Part shown: positions 1 to 6,440 of the stretch, piece after piece
How positions within the stretch are numbered: the first letter of the stretch is position 1
Layout: each line of letters starts with the position of its first letter
DNA from: UBA6136 sp964386975
Lineage (GTDB): Bacteria > Pseudomonadota > Gammaproteobacteria > Methylococcales > Methylococcaceae
DNA length: 14,807 nucleotides
Assembly: GCA_964386975.1 (NCBI GenBank)
Contig: CAYLUS010000050.1
Location: forward strand, 1 to 14,807
Direction of reading: 5' to 3'
The notes under the pieces: model-generated
What the model was told of the DNA's origin: nothing
What the model saw: the letters and a program-made list of their open reading frames with translations, nothing else
The model's database searches: none
Made by a program: the position numbers and the translations under genes

Positions 1-76
1 GAATCCGAACCCCGGCATTTTGATCTGGCATCATGGATCGCAGCAAACCGAGATGCCGTTCGAATACCCGAACTGA
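1..76 (+). CDS. 3' end of an unidentified gene (partial)
   Basis: An open frame enters from the left edge and ends at TGA 74-76. It encodes about 24 residues ending in ILIWHHGSQQTEMPFEYPN. About 17 of its 24 sense codons end in G or C, matching the other genes here, whereas the competing open frame starting at base 1 shows only about half. The stop lies 20 bases from the stop of the convergent lipoprotein gene, an ordinary tail-to-tail arrangement. I do not recognise the family, and too little is visible to assign a function. Confidence 0.4.
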   Translation, partial: NPNPGILIWHHGSQQTEMPFEYPN

Positions 77-96
77 TCCGGCGGCAACTCAGCGCT

Positions 97-240
97 TCAG
101 GGTTTTCCCTGCTTGAGCGCCCCATGACCGCCACTGTGAATAAAGCCGTTCCACCAGCCCGAGTTGCAAGCAGAGAGGCTCAGCGCAAGAACAAGAAGGA
201 GAACACCTCGAATAATCGGAAAATGGGGTGTCGCTTTCAT
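97..240 (-). CDS. Small lipoprotein, 47 residues, function unknown
   Basis: The predicted protein starts MKATPHF, has a hydrophobic stretch at residues 9-24 and the lipobox LSAC with Cys25 as the lipidated residue, leaving a mature peptide of only about 23 residues rich in Gly, Trp and His. The ATG at 240-238 is preferred over an upstream one at 312 because AGAGG lies about 9 bases before it and it places the signal sequence at the N-terminus. The product would be anchored in the outer or inner membrane. Small lipoproteins of this size resemble entericidin-like toxins and antidotes in general plan only; I see no sequence match, so no function is assigned. Confidence 0.5.
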   Translation of the reverse strand: MKATPHFPIIRGVLLLVLALSLSACNSGWWNGFIHSGGHGALKQGKP

Positions 241-497
241 CGAAAAAGACCTCTTGTGGATTGAAATCGTCGATCGAGACTTCCCACCCGATGGGGCCAC
301 CCTGATCTGCACGTGAAAAGTCCGATCAGCGCCACTTTAACCGCCAGTGGTGACAACCATCAAGCGGGAGCCAGTGCCTGCCGTGAGGGGGCAATAAGCC
401 CAGCACCGTCCGCTACGATCCCGCGCGGAGTGTCTGCATGAGAAGTCACTGTGTTTCGCCTCGAAAGGTTAAGATAGCCTAAAGAGCCGATTCAGCA

Positions 498-503
498 TAT
501 AAT
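498..503 (+). promoter_or_regulatory. Candidate -10 element of the rhlE promoter
   Basis: A perfect sigma-70 consensus TATAAT lies within GCATATAATGC. The bases 17 upstream (475-480, TAGCCT) are a poor -35, so activity would depend on other contacts or an activator. Initiation near 510 would give a leader of about 195 bases before the rhlE ATG. Confidence 0.4.
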
Positions 504-516
504 GCAAGGATTAATC

Positions 517-540
517 ATGGCCGAACGAAAAATCGGCCGT
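517..540 (+). promoter_or_regulatory. Leader hairpin upstream of rhlE
   Basis: The arms GGCCGA (519-524) and TCGGCC (533-538) pair perfectly around an A-rich 8-base loop. One G-U and one A-U pair at the base extend the stem to 8 bp. It would sit at the very 5' end of a transcript begun at about 510. Such a stem could stabilise the message or regulate it, for instance in cold response as for other helicase leaders; that role is inference. Confidence 0.35.
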
Positions 541-705
541 CCAGCTTTCCCCTCTTCCTCACGCGCTTTCCTTGCCCATATCGGGTTTTATCACGCGCCA
601 AGGCACCCTCGGAACCCCGTCGCTCCGCTGGGTCTGGACAGGCTGTTGATTTAACACTTACCAAGAGATGGTGGCCTGACGGGACACGATCCGGACAGGC
701 ACCCC

Positions 706-1965
706 ATGTCATTTGATTCACTCGGACTTGACGCCCGCATCGTCAAAGTCCTTGCCAAACAAGGCTATGAACGGCCAACGCCGATTCAGGCGCAGGCGAT
801 TCCCGCCATCCTCAAGGGGCAAGACGTGCTGGCGGCCGCACAGACGGGCACCGGCAAGACTGCTGCGTTTGCCCTTCCCTTGCTGACACGGATGGCCGAT
901 CCCGATCGCTCCAGCGGTCGCAGGACCCGGGTTCTGGTCCTGGCACCGACCCGCGAACTGGCGGCACAAATCCTCGAGAACGTCCGCAAGTACGGTCGCA
1001 ACCTCTCGATACGGGCGGTCGCGCTTTATGGCGGCGTCAGCATGAATCCGCAGATCGATGCGCTTGCCGAGAGCCCTGAATGGATCATCGCCACACCCGG
1101 GCGACTGATCGATCTCTACAACCAGGGGTTCATCAACTTCAAGCACCTTGAGGCACTAGTCCTGGATGAGGCGGATCGCATGCTGGACATGGGTTTCATC
1201 GCCGACATCAAGAAGATCCTCCGCCTGCTGCCCGAAAAACGCCAGAACCTGCTGTTTTCTGCAACTTTTTCAGGGGACATTCGAAAACTGGCGCAAGGGC
1301 TTCTGAAATCACCGGTCAGCATTGACGTTGCACCGAGAAATTCGACCACGGCCAGCGTCCAGCAACGCGTTTATTTCGTCCCCAAGGATCAGAAGCAGGT
1401 CCTTTTGGTTGAACTCGCGACCCGCGGCTTGTGGGGGCAGACACTGGTGTTTACCCGCACCAAGCACGGCGCCAATCGGCTCACCCGTCAGTTGGAGCGC
1501 GATGGCTTCACCGTCGCCGCCATCCATGGGGACAAGAGTCAGGGGGCCCGGCTCAGGGCACTGGCTGAATTCAAGGCCGGCAACATCCAGATGCTGGTCG
1601 CCACCGATATCGCGGCGCGGGGCCTCGATATCAAGGAACTCCCGCATGTAGTGAATTATGATCTTCCGAACGTGCCCGAGGATTATGTGCACCGGATCGG
1701 ACGAACGGGACGGGCTGGCGCCCAGGGTGAGGCCGTTTCGCTGGTGACCGATGACGAAAAGGTGCATCTCAAGGGCATTGAGCGACTGATTGGCCGCAAG
1801 CTCGAAGTCGCCGCCCTGCCGGATGATCTGCCGCCCCCCAAGGCGCCCGTGGTCGACCGCAAGGAGCCCCTGCGCCCCAAACGGGCGCCCCAAGCACCTG
1901 GCCGTTGGGCCCGGTCCGCCAAACCCCGTTCGGGTTCTTCCTCTTCGAGACGGATTGACCCCTGA
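706..1965 (+). CDS. rhlE: DEAD-box ATP-dependent RNA helicase RhlE
   Basis: This 419-residue protein carries all superfamily-2 helicase motifs in order: Q motif with PTPIQ at 24-28, motif I AQTGTGKT at 45-52, Ia PTRELA at 81-86, Ib TPGRL at 130-134, II DEAD at 154-157, III SAT at 185-187, V TDIAARGLD at 300-308 and VI HRIGRTGR at 329-336. The N-terminus MSFDSLGL and the short basic, Pro/Arg/Ser-rich tail after about residue 375 fit the RhlE subfamily, which remodels structured RNA in ribosome assembly and mRNA turnover. The ATG at 706 has only a weak ribosome site (AGGC), but it gives the family N-terminus. An RRM protein follows 113 bases downstream, suggesting co-expression. The TGA lies inside a small hairpin. 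Confidence 0.95.
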   Translation: MSFDSLGLDARIVKVLAKQGYERPTPIQAQAIPAILKGQDVLAAAQTGTGKTAAFALPLLTRMADPDRSSGRRTRVLVLAPTRELAAQILENVRKYGRNLSIRAVALYGGVSMNPQIDALAESPEWIIATPGRLIDLYNQGFINFKHLEALVLDEADRMLDMGFIADIKKILRLLPEKRQNLLFSATFSGDIRKLAQGLLKSPVSIDVAPRNSTTASVQQRVYFVPKDQKQVLLVELATRGLWGQTLVFTRTKHGANRLTRQLERDGFTVAAIHGDKSQGARLRALAEFKAGNIQMLVATDIAARGLDIKELPHVVNYDLPNVPEDYVHRIGRTGRAGAQGEAVSLVTDDEKVHLKGIERLIGRKLEVAALPDDLPPPKAPVVDRKEPLRPKRAPQAPGRWARSAKPRSGSSSSRRIDP

Positions 1966-1977
1966 ATACAGGGGGGT
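1957..1977 (+). other. Hairpin across the rhlE stop codon
   Basis: CCCCTG (1959-1964) and CAGGGG (1969-1974) pair around AATA, with further partial pairing outward. The rhlE TGA (1963-1965) lies within it. No U-run follows, so it is a weak terminator at best. It could protect the 3' end of rhlE mRNA or partly uncouple expression from the downstream RRM gene. Confidence 0.35.
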
Positions 1978-2078
1978 GACCCAAGGTCCTCCCCATTGCC
2001 GTTGACCCCAGCGGCCTTAGAAAAATCGGCAGACCCAGCGCGGCTGCCCCCATCCACCCGAGACATGAGGTACCAACG

Positions 2079-2342
2079 ATGATCAGACTCCACGTAGGCA
2101 ATTTGCCTCCCGATATCACGGAGAAGGAATTCAACGAGCTCTTTTCAGAGTTTGGTCGGGTTTTCAGCTACGACCTGACCCGTGACATCTTCACCGGTCG
2201 CTGTCGCGGTTTCGGTTTCGTTGAAATGGAAGGCCACCATGCCCGTGCGGCCATTGCCGGCCTGAACGGCAAGAGCGTTCGCGGCAACAGCCTTCGCGTC
2301 AGCGAAGAAAAGGCACGCGGCAAAGGTCGCGGCCGTCGCTAA
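2079..2342 (+). CDS. Small RRM-domain RNA-binding protein
   Basis: At 87 residues this is essentially one RNA recognition motif. RNP2 is LHVGNL (residues 4-9) and RNP1 is RGFGFVEM (43-50), with the aromatic residues Phe45 and Phe47 that stack on RNA bases. A basic Gly/Arg tail (ARGKGRGRR) ends the protein, as in the bacterial and cyanobacterial glycine-rich RNA-binding proteins. A good ribosome site, TGAGGT, ends 7 bases before the ATG. It lies directly behind rhlE on the same strand, and this type of protein is often cold-induced, so a shared role in unfolding or chaperoning RNA is likely but inferred. It is cytoplasmic, with no signal sequence. Confidence 0.9.
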   Translation: MIRLHVGNLPPDITEKEFNELFSEFGRVFSYDLTRDIFTGRCRGFGFVEMEGHHARAAIAGLNGKSVRGNSLRVSEEKARGKGRGRR

Positions 2343-2357
2343 GCCAAAACCCCGAAA

Positions 2358-2396
2358 GACCCTGGCCGGATCACCTTGATTCGGCCAGTCAGGGTC
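2358..2396 (-). terminator. Hairpin between convergent units, terminator for the mtoX unit
   Basis: The arms GACCCTGGCCGGATC and GATTCGGCCA-GT-CAGGGTC form a long stem with a 5-base loop (2373-2377). Read on the minus strand, the stem is followed by TTTCGGGGTTTT, a broken U-rich tract, so it best fits termination of the mtoX/SCO-MauG transcript. On the + strand no U-tract follows, but it may still limit readthrough from the RRM gene. It overlaps the stop codon of the fusion gene (2389-2391). Confidence 0.6.
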
Positions 2397-4317
2397 GCCG
2401 CATCGCCCCCGTCCCGGCCACCGGGTCCCCGACCGCCTGATCCCAGGCATCCATCACCAGTGCATTGACCATGGCGCCGGTGAGCGACTCCAAAAAACGC
2501 ACCAGTTGCTGACGTTCTTCCGCCGTCAACTGCAGTGGATGCAGCGCCGGATCCAGTCCTGGATTGGCAATTCCCCCCTGATTATAAAAATCGATCACCG
2601 CAGCAAGGCTTGCGAGCGAGCCATCGTGCATGTAGGGCGCGGTCAAGGCCACATTGCGAAGCCCCGCCGTTCTGTAGGACCAGCGGTCCTTGGGATCCAA
2701 GGTGATTTCATAGCGCCCAAGGTCTGATGGGACCGGTTTTGAGACGGACTTCAGGGTCGCAGCATCAAGGTTGACCCTGACGCCCGGGGCCAACTGAACG
2801 TCAGCGGAATCGGTAAGGTCACTCATCGACTGACGATAGCCAATGCCGGTATTGTGAAAGCCTTCGTCCGTCAACAAACTGCCCTCAGGCTTCAGCGTAT
2901 GGCAAGCCGAACAGCCCGCCTTGCCGGTAAACAAGGCAAACCCCTTTTTTGCATCAAGGCTCAGTGCATCGGCCTTATGGCCATAAAACCACTGATCAAA
3001 TGGCGAGGCAGCCGCATTCAGCACGGCCTCATACTGAGCCAGGGCCAAACCGACGGTCTCCATGCTGGGCCCCCGGCCGAAGGCCTTTTCAAAAAGTCCC
3101 TGGTAATCGGTTTGTTTTCGAAGGGTCTGAAGCACAAAGCCGACGGACGGATTGCCCATCTCATTGGACGCCAGCAAGGGGCCCCAGACCTGGTTGGCCA
3201 GGCTCTCTTCACGGCCGTCATGAAACAAACGCGTGAGCCCACCGCTATTGAGGACGGTCGGTGCATTCCGCCGCACCGTTCGGCCCTCGATGCCCACGGC
3301 CGTGGCTTGCTCCTGACTGGCAAAGCCCTGATCGGGGATATGACACATCCCGCAGGAGACGGTGCCATTGAGAGACAGGCGCCGGTCAAAGAACAGCTTT
3401 CGCCCCAAGGCCACCCCATCCGGGGTGACTCTGATTCGGCCTTTGGGAAGTCCGAATCCGGCGGCTTTTGAGAGCCGGATCAGATCTGCCCGGCGCCCTT
3501 TTCGCGCTCCAAGCGCTTGGGTTTGCGTGGAAAAGCCGGGCGCCTCATAACCGCTCCTCGGGTCAGCGGCCCGAAGGGGCAGGCTCGGATCCGGTGGAGG
3601 CGAAAGAGACGACTTGATGGGCGATTCCAGCGAAAGGGTCCGGAGATCTGCCGCCAGCAAATCCGGATGCAGGACCGATGGGGTGTAGCTGTTGCGGATA
3701 TGACCATTGGCATCGATCAGGAACACCCGGAGCACATGAGAGAGCCCCCCTGTAGTTTTTCCAGAGACCTCCACCTCGGGCTGGATGGCCTGTTGATAGG
3801 CGGACAAAAGTCCTTGAAGTGCATCGGCGTCTTGAGGGGTCAGGAAGTGCCACTCAAGCCCCTGTTCCTGAAAGCCCGCACCATAACGTGCCATTACGGC
3901 CGGGGTATCCCGCGCAGGATCAAAGCTGATGGTGAGAAATATCAAAGGCAAAGAGATCCGGGGTTCCTTTGCCAGCGTTTGCGCGGTCCGCTGCAGGACT
4001 GAGGTGGCGAGCGGGCAGCCATTGGTCTCGTGGCAGCTTGTATAGATGAAGCTGACGACCGCCAGGCGATGGCGAATCAGCTGCCGAAGGCTGAGACTCT
4101 TGCCGCTGGAATCGATCAGCCGCCCATCACCGGCTTCACCCAGATCAGAGAGCCGGTAAGTACCGGGGTCGGGGGGCTTGAACCCCAGTGGTGCATACCC
4201 TGGCGCCGGCGTCTCGACCGGCGCATCGGCCGATGGCGCGCTGCCAGTGGCGACGGCAACCCCAATCCCAAGCGCCAGCCCCAATGCACGCGCATGGGGG
4301 CCAAGGCGCATCGCCAT
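2389..4317 (-). CDS. SCO copper-chaperone domain fused to MauG-type diheme cytochrome c peroxidase
   Basis: This 642-residue exported protein has two domains. After a signal sequence (about residues 1-30), residues 50-230 are SCO/thioredoxin-like: FIYTSC with Cys95, Cys101 followed by Pro, and His194 in the SHVLRVFLID strand, the expected copper ligands. The cysteine spacing is CX5C rather than the usual CX3C. Residues 295-615 are a MauG/bacterial cytochrome c peroxidase domain with two heme sites, CGMCH (322-326) and CSACH (469-473), then the family's PYMHDGS (561-567) and FYNQGG (577-582) segments. Tyr578 may correspond to the MauG heme-ligand tyrosine; that is inferred. Its ATG shares one base with the mtoX TGA (TGATG), implying translational coupling. 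Separate SCO and MauG genes are reported beside mtoX in methylotrophs. Likely roles are copper delivery to, and oxidative maturation or peroxide handling for, MtoX in the periplasm. Confidence 0.9.
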   Translation of the reverse strand: MAMRLGPHARALGLALGIGVAVATGSAPSADAPVETPAPGYAPLGFKPPDPGTYRLSDLGEAGDGRLIDSSGKSLSLRQLIRHRLAVVSFIYTSCHETNGCPLATSVLQRTAQTLAKEPRISLPLIFLTISFDPARDTPAVMARYGAGFQEQGLEWHFLTPQDADALQGLLSAYQQAIQPEVEVSGKTTGGLSHVLRVFLIDANGHIRNSYTPSVLHPDLLAADLRTLSLESPIKSSLSPPPDPSLPLRAADPRSGYEAPGFSTQTQALGARKGRRADLIRLSKAAGFGLPKGRIRVTPDGVALGRKLFFDRRLSLNGTVSCGMCHIPDQGFASQEQATAVGIEGRTVRRNAPTVLNSGGLTRLFHDGREESLANQVWGPLLASNEMGNPSVGFVLQTLRKQTDYQGLFEKAFGRGPSMETVGLALAQYEAVLNAAASPFDQWFYGHKADALSLDAKKGFALFTGKAGCSACHTLKPEGSLLTDEGFHNTGIGYRQSMSDLTDSADVQLAPGVRVNLDAATLKSVSKPVPSDLGRYEITLDPKDRWSYRTAGLRNVALTAPYMHDGSLASLAAVIDFYNQGGIANPGLDPALHPLQLTAEERQQLVRFLESLTGAMVNALVMDAWDQAVGDPVAGTGAMRRP

Positions 4318-5702
4318 CAGGGATTCTGGGCCAGAGTCCCGGGTGCGGCTGGCCCGGCGGCGAGGCCGCTGTAGAGGGCGTGGGCACCAAAGCGCATCTG
4401 ATGCGGACGCCCCAGTTTGGCGGCGGTGAAGTCAATGGCGAAGGCTTCCTTGAGTTCCTTGCCATCCCACCGGAACAACTTCAGGAACTGCTCATTGTCA
4501 GCGCCCTGCTTGTCCCAGTTGGCCAGTAGCGAAGAACTAAAGTAAAGCCGCTTGCCATCCCAGCTTGAAGAGACCATGTTGACCTGGGCACCGATGTGCT
4601 TCTCGTAGATCTGCACCGGCTTTTCAGGATGACTGATGTCAAACAGGCGGGTATTGCCGTCCATGAAGGTGTTGACCCAGAGGTGCTTGTCATCATTTGA
4701 AATGGAAATATCGACCGGCAGAGGCACCTTGGCCGGGTCGCCGATATCCGCGACGGCCTGCGCCTGCCATTCGCCCTTGGCGTCCTCATGAATCCACCAG
4801 ATCTTGGAGGTCAGAGCCGTAGTGGTGAAGCAGTAGTTGTGCTTCTCACCCCAGGCACAGCGAATTTCAAGGGGAGCACCCGGCACATCGAGGACGCGTT
4901 GGGGCTTCAAGGTATGAAGGTCCCAGGTGACCACCGTATTGCCAAAATGCTTCATGGCTTCGGCATCCTTGAGCATCCGACCGAAGTCCATCATGTAGTT
5001 GTTCCAGCCGGTAAAACTCGAGGTCACCAGGAGATTGCGCCGTGGCAGCGCGCGGATATCGTAGTTGTAGCCATCGGCGAACTGGCCCGTCTTGATGGCG
5101 CCCTGAAGGTCCGCATCCGTCGGGATCCAGTGGGTAGCGATATACCCCCCTTCATTGGTGTACTCGACGACCGCTGTGCGACCGCCGTGGTCCTTGTTGT
5201 TGGAAAGACCCGTGATCAGCATCCGCCCGGGCATGGCATACAGGGTGTGAGGACCGACAATACCGCCGGATTTGGCGACAAAATCATCCAGGGTCCGGAC
5301 CAGCTTTGGCCGGGCAGGGTCGGATTTCACATCGAAGATGAAGATTTTGGAGGTATCCAGCCCACCGGCCCAGAGAAACTGGCGATCGTCGGTAAAGTCC
5401 GAATGATGGGCTTCATTGCGCCCGCCCACAGAAACGCTCCCAAGGACCTTGCCGAAGTTGGCGGATTTGGGGTTGACATCCACCGTGACCAATTTGTCCT
5501 GACCATCCCCAAGGCCCTCGACGCCCAGAGTCCAGACATAGACATAATCCTCCTGGCCCTCGATCTTTTTCATGTAGGGCGAGGCGCAGGTTTCATCCGC
5601 GTGGGCATGAATCGGGGTCAGGATCGCAGCGGTCAGGGCACTGAAGGCAAGTGCCTTCAACAGTGACGGGCGGGATCCAGGGGAAGAGCGTCTAAGCAAC
5701 AT
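4317..5702 (-). CDS. mtoX: Methanethiol oxidase, SBP56 (selenium-binding protein) family
   Basis: This 461-residue protein belongs to the SBP56 family, a beta-propeller whose bacterial members include methanethiol oxidase MtoX (CH3SH + O2 + H2O giving formaldehyde, H2S and H2O2; copper-dependent, periplasmic). Family segments include AHHSDFTDDRQFLWAGGLD (98-116), PHTLYAMPG (151-159), the SFTGWNNYM stretch near 229-237, LWVNTFMDGNTRLFDI (341-356) and GRPHQMRFG (431-439). His99, His100, His152 and His434 are candidate metal ligands. Residues 1-35 form a Sec signal ending HAHA. GGAG lies 7 bases before the ATG. The adjoining SCO-MauG gene supports methanethiol oxidase over a generic selenium-binding protein. 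A promoter with an embedded palindrome lies at 5765-5793, so control by the neighbouring TetR protein is likely. Confidence 0.88.
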   Translation of the reverse strand: MLLRRSSPGSRPSLLKALAFSALTAAILTPIHAHADETCASPYMKKIEGQEDYVYVWTLGVEGLGDGQDKLVTVDVNPKSANFGKVLGSVSVGGRNEAHHSDFTDDRQFLWAGGLDTSKIFIFDVKSDPARPKLVRTLDDFVAKSGGIVGPHTLYAMPGRMLITGLSNNKDHGGRTAVVEYTNEGGYIATHWIPTDADLQGAIKTGQFADGYNYDIRALPRRNLLVTSSFTGWNNYMMDFGRMLKDAEAMKHFGNTVVTWDLHTLKPQRVLDVPGAPLEIRCAWGEKHNYCFTTTALTSKIWWIHEDAKGEWQAQAVADIGDPAKVPLPVDISISNDDKHLWVNTFMDGNTRLFDISHPEKPVQIYEKHIGAQVNMVSSSWDGKRLYFSSSLLANWDKQGADNEQFLKLFRWDGKELKEAFAIDFTAAKLGRPHQMRFGAHALYSGLAAGPAAPGTLAQNP

Positions 5703-5764
5703 GGGGGTCTCCGGAATAAGGATCGAGGCGTACCTGATGCCCCCCTGCGGGCGGGGCTGGGCGA

Positions 5765-5793
5765 ATACTAGACGAGTGGTCCACTGACAGCAA
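5765..5793 (-). promoter_or_regulatory. Candidate promoter of the mtoX unit
   Basis: On the minus strand, TTGCTG (5793-5788) is separated by exactly 17 bases from TAGTAT (5770-5765), giving a sigma-70-like pair with imperfect hexamers (3 of 6 and 4 of 6). Initiation at about 5757 would give a leader of roughly 55 bases before the mtoX ATG. A perfect inverted repeat occupies the spacer. Confidence 0.45.
5775..5785. promoter_or_regulatory. Candidate operator for the TetR-family regulator
   Basis: AGTGG-T-CCACT is a perfect inverted repeat with a one-base centre, lying entirely between the predicted -35 and -10 of the mtoX promoter. This is where a repressor would block RNA polymerase. A second palindrome, CCGGCGCCGG (5800-5809), lies just upstream, between the -35 and the tetR stop. 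That the adjacent TetR protein binds here is inference from position. Confidence 0.45.
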
Positions 5794-5813
5794 GTCCTGC
5801 CGGCGCCGGGTGC

Positions 5814-6440
5814 TTAAATGCTTTTGCTATGGGGCTTAAAATAGCCTTCGATCAGACCGGCGATGCAGCCATTCAGGGGGCCCGCGCTACGTTCCAGCTT
5901 GGCTCTGAGCAAGGCACCCTGCCACTGATTGACCAGAAGATCAGCAAGGGCGCCGGCCTCAATGTCGCTTCGAATGCTGCCATCGGCCTGCCCGATCGCA
6001 ATCAGGAAGGCCAGCGCATCGGCATAGGACGCCATGGCCTTGGAGAGCGCCTTACGGCTGGAAGGATTGCGGCTGGCATCGAGTTCTCCCATGAGGTTGC
6101 CAAGCAGGCAGCCGCCGGCATACTCGCTGGCGGCAGAGGCCGCCATCAATTCGGAAAAATACGTCAGGAGACGGGACTTACCCGACTCGCCGGATGCGGA
6201 CCCAAGCACCTGAAGCCGGTCAAGATAGGGGCTGATGTAATAGTCAATGACCGCAGCCGTATAGGCATCCTTGCTGTTGAAATAATAGTAGAAGGAGCCT
6301 TTGGGGATTCCGACCGCGCTGAGAATGCCCTTGAGACCCGAACCGTGATAGCCATGGGTGCTGAGGTAAGTCACACCACCGGCCAGAAGCCGCTGGCGGG
6401 TTTCATGGATTGCCGGATCAGGCATCTGCCTGATCCCCAT
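5814..6440 (-). CDS. TetR/AcrR-family transcriptional regulator
   Basis: The N-terminal helix-turn-helix is clear: TRQRLLAGGVTYLSTHGYHG (residues 14-33) followed by GLKGILSAVGIPKGSFYYYF (35-54) and NSKDAY, the TetR signature. The C-terminal ligand-binding half, with GGCLLGNLMGELDAS and a helix near ALADLLVNQWQGALLRAKL, resembles the NemR/AcuR-type branch, whose members sense reactive electrophiles or sulphur-cycle metabolites; that placement is tentative. The start is uncertain. ATG 6440 has AAGGGG 6 bases upstream, ATG 6425 gives a 203-residue protein, and TTG 6473 is unlikely. All overlap the 3' end of rmuC, so rmuC transcripts probably carry it. It precedes mtoX by 111 bases on the same strand, making it the likely regulator of that unit. 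Confidence 0.88.
   Translation of the reverse strand: MGIRQMPDPAIHETRQRLLAGGVTYLSTHGYHGSGLKGILSAVGIPKGSFYYYFNSKDAYTAAVIDYYISPYLDRLQVLGSASGESGKSRLLTYFSELMAASAASEYAGGCLLGNLMGELDASRNPSSRKALSKAMASYADALAFLIAIGQADGSIRSDIEAGALADLLVNQWQGALLRAKLERSAGPLNGCIAGLIEGYFKPHSKSI

Larger units (their letters stand above)
241..705. other. Intergenic region and probable rhlE leader
   Basis: This 465-base stretch has no convincing gene. The only long frame, 515-721 on the minus strand, has no family resemblance and overlaps the rhlE start. The left half presumably holds the promoter of the minus-strand small lipoprotein, but I see no clear -35/-10 pair for it. The right half holds a TATAAT hexamer at 498-503 and an 8-bp hairpin at 517-540, which together suggest a rhlE transcript leader of nearly 200 bases. 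Confidence 0.5.

Noticed and set aside
515..721. A 68-residue minus-strand frame in the rhlE leader
   Set aside because: Low-complexity basic composition, no family resemblance and overlap with the rhlE start.
2854..3471. A 205-residue + strand frame opposite the SCO-MauG gene
   Set aside because: It lies opposite the MauG domain with both heme motifs, so it is a shadow frame.
4788..5666. A 292-residue + strand frame opposite mtoX
   Set aside because: It is antisense to a clear SBP56 family gene, and its translation has no recognisable motifs. It is a by-product of GC-rich codon use.
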